A stretch of 11,497 bases of DNA from an uncultured Bacteroidota bacterium (lineage in GTDB: Bacteria; Bacteroidota; Bacteroidia; UKL13-3). The position numbers and the translations under genes were made by a program. Location of the stretch: NCBI GenBank assembly GCA_903888395.1, contig CAISTO010000169.1, positions 1 to 11,497 on the forward strand, in the 5' to 3' direction. This document shows positions 7,333 to 11,497 of this stretch, one piece after another (the stretch's first letter is position 1; each line of letters begins with the position of its first letter). The notes beneath the pieces are model-generated. The model saw only the letters and a program-made list of their open reading frames with translations. It did no database searches and was not told the origin of the DNA.

Positions 7333-7860
7333 TTAAGATGCTTTTTCTTCTTTCAAGAAAGGAACATTTACGCTTAATAAATAGTATGAACCAAATAATA
7401 TAGCAGTGAATAATAAGTCGCCTTGCAATGCATTTTTAAAGAAAGGTAAACCTGCATAGTAACTTTGTAATAATCCACTAAAATTAGTTGGGTAAAAAGT
7501 ATTGTCTGCAGTGTATAAAAACACACAATTGGTGATTAAAAAGAATACTACAGAACCTAATAACGATGAACCTAAAACAGAAATTGGATTGTTTTTATTG
7601 GTAACAAACATTCCAATTACACCAAATAATGCAATACAAGCATAAACAGGAATCATGCCTGCGCCATAAAAACCAACAAAAAAATCACTGATAAATAATG
7701 CAATTAAAGGCAAGCCAATGGCTAAATATCTATTGGCAATAAATGCACCTGCAAATAATGCAATGGCACCCATTGGTGAAAAATTTGGGGCAAAAGGTAA
7801 AAAACGACTGATTGCAGCTAATGCAATTAAAGCAACGATTGTTATAAATTTTTTATTCAT
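7333..7860 (-). CDS. DUF6580-like integral membrane protein
   Basis: This 175-aa protein has about six hydrophobic segments. The first (residues 4-22) is followed by SRFLPFAPNFSPMGAIALFAGA, the most recognisable part of the DUF6580 family (putative transport proteins). Later segments include LPLIALFISDFFVGFY, a Gly/Ser-rich helix with SSLLGSVVFFLITNCVFLY, and GDLLFTAILFGSYYLL. The general look resembles substrate-binding S components of ECF vitamin transporters, but that link is only my inference and the substrate is unknown. The frame is open upstream to a TTG at 7893 (186 aa). That TTG lies inside the predicted -7 promoter element, so I chose the ATG at 7860, which begins MNKKF directly before the first membrane helix. 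The gene has its own promoter and terminator and is divergent from the M16 gene. Confidence 0.85.
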   Translation of the reverse strand: MNKKFITIVALIALAAISRFLPFAPNFSPMGAIALFAGAFIANRYLAIGLPLIALFISDFFVGFYGAGMIPVYACIALFGVIGMFVTNKNNPISVLGSSLLGSVVFFLITNCVFLYTADNTFYPTNFSGLLQSYYAGLPFFKNALQGDLLFTAILFGSYYLLSVNVPFLKEEKAS

Positions 7861-7890
7861 TTTTATAGATTTATTATTATTTAAGGATTG

Positions 7891-7918
7891 CAAAGTAAAG
7901 CATATACTTTATAAACAA
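7891..7918 (-). promoter_or_regulatory. Predicted Bacteroidota-type promoter for the DUF6580-like gene
   Basis: Read on the minus strand, TTG (7918-7916) is followed after 17 bp by TTACTTTG (7898-7891). This is one mismatch from the TAnnTTTG -7 consensus of the Bacteroidota primary sigma factor. The transcript would start near 7884, giving a leader of about 25 nt before the ATG at 7860. Confidence 0.5.
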
Positions 7919-7926
7919 AAACAATT

Positions 7927-7949
7927 ATTTGTTGAATTCATCAACAAAT
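7927..7949. promoter_or_regulatory. Inverted repeat between divergent promoters, possible operator
   Basis: ATTTGTTGA (7927-7935) and TCAACAAAT (7941-7949) form a perfect 9-bp inverted repeat around a 5-bp centre. It lies 8 bp upstream of the -33 box of the DUF6580-like gene and well upstream of the M16 promoter. The position fits a regulator binding site, but there is no regulator gene nearby and a chance palindrome in AT-rich DNA is possible. Confidence 0.35.
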
Positions 7950-8001
7950 TGTGAATTTTAGAATTGTTGTAAAATCAACCGTTTAATTCATAAAAATACC
8001 A

Positions 8002-8030
8002 TTGGGCAATTTTTGTTATATATATATTTG
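8002..8030 (+). promoter_or_regulatory. Predicted Bacteroidota-type promoter for the M16 gene
   Basis: TTG (8002-8004), an 18-bp spacer and TATATTTG (8023-8030) match the TTG/TAnnTTTG consensus fully in both boxes. Transcription would start near 8036, giving an AT-rich leader of about 50 nt. That leader has no Shine-Dalgarno motif before the ATG at 8087. Confidence 0.68.
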
Positions 8031-8086
8031 ATAAATTATTCATATTGCAACACTATTAAATTACAATAATTTAAAACAATTACAAT

Positions 8087-10948
8087 ATGAAAAAACACTT
8101 TTTACTAGCTGGAATAGTATTTAGTTTGGGAATTTCTACAAGCATAAATGCACAAACACAGCCTGCAACTGGAACAGGAACGGTACTTATTGAAAAAGTT
8201 GAAGCCAAACCAGGTGAATTAAAAATAGCTTATGAAAAATACAAGCTTTCAAATGGCTTAACATTAATCATTCATGAAGACCATTCAGATCCTTTGGTTC
8301 ATGTAGAAGTTACTTACCATGTGGGTTCTGCTCGTGAAGCAGCTGGTAAATCAGGTTTTGCACATTTATTTGAGCATATGTTATTCCAAGGTTCTGAGCA
8401 TGTAAAAGACGAAGAACATTTTAAAATGGTTTCGGCTGCCGGTGGGCAAATGAATGGAAATACAACCAGAGATAGGACTACTTATTTTGAAACTGTTCCT
8501 TCCAATTATTTAGAAACTGCACTTTGGTTGGAATCAGATAGAATGGGTTTTTTATTGGATTCATTAACCACTAAAAAATTTGAGGTACAGCGCTCCACTG
8601 TAAAAAACGAAAAAGGACAAAACGTAGATAACGTTCCTTACGGTAAAGTAAATGAAATTCGTGATCAAAATATGTATCCAATGGAACATCCGTATAGCTG
8701 GCCAGTAATTGGCTACTTACGCGATTTGGATAATGCAACCATTGAAGATGTAAAAAACTTTTTTATGCGTTGGTATGCGCCAAACAATGCTTCATTAATT
8801 ATTAGTGGCGATGTAAATCCCGCTGAGGCAATTAAATTGGCAGAAAAATATTTTGGCCCAATTCCAAAAGGTCCAGAAGTTCGCAAACAAAGAGTAGAAC
8901 CTTTCCGTTTGGCAGATAATAAATATGTAAATTATCCTGACAAAGTATTTTTCCCAATGAACGAATATACTTGGCCTACAGTTGCTCAATACCATGTGGA
9001 TGAACCTGCATTGGATTTTTTAGGAGGTATATTAAGTCAAGGTAAAAACTCTATTTTCTATCGTAATTTCCAAAAACCTGAAAAAGTTGCGCAAGCATCT
9101 GCCTATAATTCAGGTTCAGAACTAGCAGGTGAATTTGTAGTTGATTTATATACTTTCCCAGGAAGTGAAGACAATGAAGAAAAATTATTGATGGAAACTT
9201 TTGCTGAATTTAATTCAAAAGGAATTACAGAAGAAGAAATAGCTGCTGCTTATGCACAAATAGAAAATAGCTTAATTGGCGCCATGGAAAGTGTGCAAGG
9301 TCGTTCGTCATTGTTAATGTTTTTTCAGTATATTCATAATGGAAAAACTTATAACGTAAACGAAGAATTAGCTCGTTACAAAAAAGTAACTAAAGAAGAT
9401 GTAATGCGTGTATTTAGAAAATATATTTATAATGTAAATACTAAAACATCTCAAAACTTTGTAAAAGTAAGGGTGTTTCCTAAAGATATGAACGCTGCAA
9501 ACAAACAAGAGTACGTTCATAAAGATCCAGAAATGGAAAAAGGAACAAACGAATTAGAATATAAAGGATTACAATACAATAAAGCACCAAATACTTTTGA
9601 TAGAAGTGTTCATCCCACTCCTACAACAGCAAAAAATGTAATTGTTCCAACTTTTTGGCAAACCATATTACCTAACGGTATTAAAGTTATTGGTACACGT
9701 TCTTCAGAAACACCAAACATTGATATTACTATAAAAATGAAAGGTGGAAATATGGTTTTAGACCCAAGTAAAACAGGTTTAGCAAGTTTAACTGCAAGCA
9801 TGATGGGTGAGGCAACACAATCAATGACGGGAGAACAATTAGACGCAGCCACTCAAAAAACTGGTGGTGGATTTGGTTTCAGTGCGGGTTTTGATGCATC
9901 ATTTGCTTCATTAGGTTGTCAAAAGAAAGATTTAGATGCCATGCTTAAAATATTTGAAGATGCATTGATGCACCCTAAATTTAATGCTGATGATTACAAA
10001 CGTATTTCAAACCAAACTTATCAAAATGTAGAACAAAGTTTACAAAGTGCATCGTATGCAGGTGGTTTAGTTTTTTCAAAATTAATGTATGGTAAAAATT
10101 CTATTCAAGGTGTTCCTGCTGGTGGAACTACAAAATCAATCAAAAGTTTTAGCATAAAAGATGTTCAAAATTATTACGACAAATATTATGCGCCTGATTA
10201 TGCTACTGTAGTTGTTATTGGCGATTTAACGCAAGAAGAAGTATTAGCCAAATTAAGCTTTTTAAATAATTGGAGTAAAAAAAATGTGGTATTACCTACC
10301 CTTCCTGCAACTGTTCCTGCTGCGCAAACTCAAATATATTTAATTGATAAATACAAAGCTCCACAATCACAAATATTTGTTGGAACTGCTGGTATTCCTT
10401 ACGATTGGGAAGGCAAATATTACAAAGCATCTTTAATGAATTTTATTCTTGGAGGTAACTTTAACAGTCGCTTAAACTTAAACTTACGTGAAGACAAAGG
10501 CTTTACTTATGGTATAAATAGTAGCATGAGAGGCAATGAATTCAATGGAATTTGGGCCACTTCTGCTGGTGTTCGTGCAAGTTCTACTGATAGCTCCGTT
10601 CGTGAAATTATCAATGAAATTAACTTGATACGTGAAAAAGGAATTGATGATGAAGAATTAGCATTCATCAAATCTTCTATCGGACAAAGTGATGCTTTAA
10701 GGTATGAATCAAATGGTGATAAAGCAGGATTTTTAAGCTTGATAGCTGATAAAAATTTACCAGCAGATTATCAAACCAGACAAAGAGCAATTTTAAATGC
10801 ATTGACTAAAGAAGACGTAAAAGCATTGGCTAACGAAATTGTTAATCCAAATACATTAGTAATTGTAGTAGTTGGCGATAGAGATAAAGTGACTGAACCT
10901 TTGAAAAAATTAGGTTATAAAGTAACTGAGGTAAGAGCAAACGACTAA
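8087..10948 (+). CDS. Exported M16-family (insulinase/pitrilysin-like) zinc metallopeptidase, two fused halves
   Basis: This 953-aa protein probably degrades peptides in the periplasm. A signal peptide ends near INA/QTQ (A22). The N-terminal half holds the inverted zinc motif HLFEH (93-97) and the third ligand E175 in VKNEKGQ, with the spacing expected for M16. A first M16 C-type domain covers about 205-400, then a linker rich in charged residues (about 490-530). The second half repeats the fold but has GLASLTASMMGEAT where HxxEH would be, so it is not catalytic. It supplies R801 and Y808 in LREDKGFTYG, the arginine/tyrosine pair that contacts substrate in the clamshell. The order is therefore an active half followed by an inactive half, as in full-length M16 enzymes; related systems split these into two proteins. 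The substrate is unknown. The gene stands alone, with a strong promoter before it and a strong terminator after it. Confidence 0.94.
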   Translation: MKKHFLLAGIVFSLGISTSINAQTQPATGTGTVLIEKVEAKPGELKIAYEKYKLSNGLTLIIHEDHSDPLVHVEVTYHVGSAREAAGKSGFAHLFEHMLFQGSEHVKDEEHFKMVSAAGGQMNGNTTRDRTTYFETVPSNYLETALWLESDRMGFLLDSLTTKKFEVQRSTVKNEKGQNVDNVPYGKVNEIRDQNMYPMEHPYSWPVIGYLRDLDNATIEDVKNFFMRWYAPNNASLIISGDVNPAEAIKLAEKYFGPIPKGPEVRKQRVEPFRLADNKYVNYPDKVFFPMNEYTWPTVAQYHVDEPALDFLGGILSQGKNSIFYRNFQKPEKVAQASAYNSGSELAGEFVVDLYTFPGSEDNEEKLLMETFAEFNSKGITEEEIAAAYAQIENSLIGAMESVQGRSSLLMFFQYIHNGKTYNVNEELARYKKVTKEDVMRVFRKYIYNVNTKTSQNFVKVRVFPKDMNAANKQEYVHKDPEMEKGTNELEYKGLQYNKAPNTFDRSVHPTPTTAKNVIVPTFWQTILPNGIKVIGTRSSETPNIDITIKMKGGNMVLDPSKTGLASLTASMMGEATQSMTGEQLDAATQKTGGGFGFSAGFDASFASLGCQKKDLDAMLKIFEDALMHPKFNADDYKRISNQTYQNVEQSLQSASYAGGLVFSKLMYGKNSIQGVPAGGTTKSIKSFSIKDVQNYYDKYYAPDYATVVVIGDLTQEEVLAKLSFLNNWSKKNVVLPTLPATVPAAQTQIYLIDKYKAPQSQIFVGTAGIPYDWEGKYYKASLMNFILGGNFNSRLNLNLREDKGFTYGINSSMRGNEFNGIWATSAGVRASSTDSSVREIINEINLIREKGIDDEELAFIKSSIGQSDALRYESNGDKAGFLSLIADKNLPADYQTRQRAILNALTKEDVKALANEIVNPNTLVIVVVGDRDKVTEPLKKLGYKVTEVRAND

Positions 10949-10950
10949 TT

Positions 10951-10982
10951 GATTTAGGGATTTGGAGATTTAGAGATTTAGA
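10951..10982. repeat. Four tandem 8-bp units after the M16 gene
   Basis: Four 8-bp units run without a gap: GATTTAGG (10951-10958), GATTTGGA (10959-10966), GATTTAGA (10967-10974) and GATTTAGA (10975-10982). They begin 2 bp after the M16 stop codon and run directly into the terminator stem. The copy number could vary between strains by replication slippage. The tract looks related in style to the purine-rich words after the M1 gene. Confidence 0.7.
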
Positions 10983-11034
10983 GAACAACAAAAAGCCCTT
11001 TAAAACTTGCGTTTTAAAGGGCTTTTTGTTGTTC
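10983..11034. terminator. Bidirectional terminator with a perfect 24-bp stem
   Basis: Arms at 10983-11006 and 11011-11034 are exact reverse complements around the tetraloop TTGC. The GC-rich part (AAAGCCC with GGGCTTT) sits inside A and T runs on both flanks, so a U-rich tract is produced on either strand. It lies 35 bp after the M16 stop and 43 bp beyond the stop of the opposing methylmalonyl-CoA epimerase gene, and should serve both. Confidence 0.93.
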
Positions 11035-11076
11035 AATTTTTTAGAATTTAATGATTAGAATTTCGAATTTCTTTTT

Positions 11077-11484
11077 TTAACCTTTTATTTCCTGACACAA
11101 TTCTATTAAAACACCATTGCTGCTTTTTGGGTGCATAAATGCAATTAACTTATTGTCGGCTCCTTGTTTTGGTGTTTCATTTATAAACACAAATCCTTCT
11201 GCTTTTAAGCGAGTAATTTCAGCATAAATATCATTTACCGCAAATGCAATGTGATGCATTCCCTCGCCTTTTTTATCAATGAATTTAGCAATTGCACTGT
11301 CTTCATGTGTGGCTTGTAATAATTCAATTTTGGTTTCACCTGTTTTATAAAAAACAGTGCGCACATGTTCACTCAAAACCGCTTCTTCTTTATAAGGTTT
11401 TGAATTGAATAATGCATTGAATAATTGAATGCTTTCATCCGCGTTTTTTACGGCTATTCCTATGTGTTCTATGTTGTTTAACAT
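11077..11484 (-). CDS. mce: Methylmalonyl-CoA epimerase
   Basis: This enzyme interconverts (R)- and (S)-methylmalonyl-CoA, linking propionyl-CoA carboxylation to the B12-dependent mutase and succinyl-CoA. The 135-aa length is usual for the family. It is a cytoplasmic VOC-fold (glyoxalase-like) protein with two beta-alpha-beta-beta-beta repeats. Likely metal ligands are H7 in IEHIGIAV, Q57 in KIELLQ, the histidine pair H77/H78 in GEGMHHIAFAV, and E129 in GVLIELCQ. The string EDSAIAKFIDKKGEGMHHIA is characteristic of this epimerase rather than of glyoxalase I. The ATG at 11484 starts at the first beta strand. Only 13 bp of upstream sequence are in the window, so operon partners such as the carboxylase or mutase cannot be judged. 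The gene ends at the shared bidirectional terminator. Confidence 0.94.
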   Translation of the reverse strand: MLNNIEHIGIAVKNADESIQLFNALFNSKPYKEEAVLSEHVRTVFYKTGETKIELLQATHEDSAIAKFIDKKGEGMHHIAFAVNDIYAEITRLKAEGFVFINETPKQGADNKLIAFMHPKSSNGVLIELCQEIKG

Positions 11485-11497
11485 GGTTAAATTGTTG

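Noticed and set aside
7718..7954. 78-aa plus-strand frame across the DUF6580-like gene start
   Set aside because: It is antisense to a recognisable membrane protein and runs through that gene's promoter. No family match is visible.
7919..8086. Riboswitch upstream of the M16 or DUF6580-like gene
   Set aside because: The predicted leaders are only about 25 and 50 nt of AT-rich sequence, too short for known riboswitch aptamers, and no conserved motif is visible.
8795..9852. Minus-strand frames of 66 and 80 aa inside the M16 gene
   Set aside because: These are shadow frames opposite strongly conserved M16 coding sequence.
10842..11036. 64-aa minus-strand frame over the M16 3' end and terminator
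   Set aside because: Its first codons are encoded by the 24-bp terminator stem and the 8-bp tandem tract; the rest is antisense to the end of the M16 gene.

Overview
The window looks like an ordinary chromosomal stretch from a member of the Bacteroidota, probably an environmental or uncultured lineage. Reasons: strongly AT-rich DNA; no Shine-Dalgarno motifs before the start codons; a close match to the Bacteroidota promoter consensus (TTG, about 19 bp, TAnnTTTG) at 8002-8030; several proteins of types common in that phylum (DUF5329-like, DUF6580-like, DUF1569-like); and short palindromic intergenic repeats of the kind scattered through those genomes. Family names come from recognising motifs in the translations, not from searches.

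Layout. 66-2420 (+): exported M1-family zinc aminopeptidase. 2421-2851: about 430 bp without a gene, filled with several classes of small repeats. 2852-4168 (-): polytopic NhaD/citrate-type ion transporter. 4234-4620 (+): small exported DUF5329-like protein, divergent from the transporter. 4625-5086 (-) and 5101-7188 (-): a DUF1569/DinB-like protein placed 14 bp downstream of polyphosphate kinase 1, probably one transcript. 7333-7860 (-): DUF6580-like membrane protein with its own promoter and terminator. 8087-10948 (+): exported M16 (insulinase/pitrilysin) peptidase with two fused halves, driven by the best promoter in the window. 11077-11484 (-): methylmalonyl-CoA epimerase, sharing a perfect 24-bp terminator hairpin with the M16 gene.

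Function. The genes do not form one pathway. Two large exported metallopeptidases would degrade peptides outside the cytoplasm, polyphosphate kinase handles phosphate and energy storage, the epimerase belongs to the propionyl-CoA/succinyl-CoA route, and the antiporter-like protein would serve ion or organic-anion balance. There is no sign of a phage, plasmid, insertion sequence, CRISPR array, toxin-antitoxin or defence locus, and no tRNA or rRNA.

I did not find a convincing new biological system. The most unusual part is the repeat island at 2421-2851. It holds five small hairpins of one family, mostly spaced 50-53 bp apart, which appear as two arrays of opposite orientation. Next to them lie three copies of a separate 20-bp element that can fold in two alternative ways.
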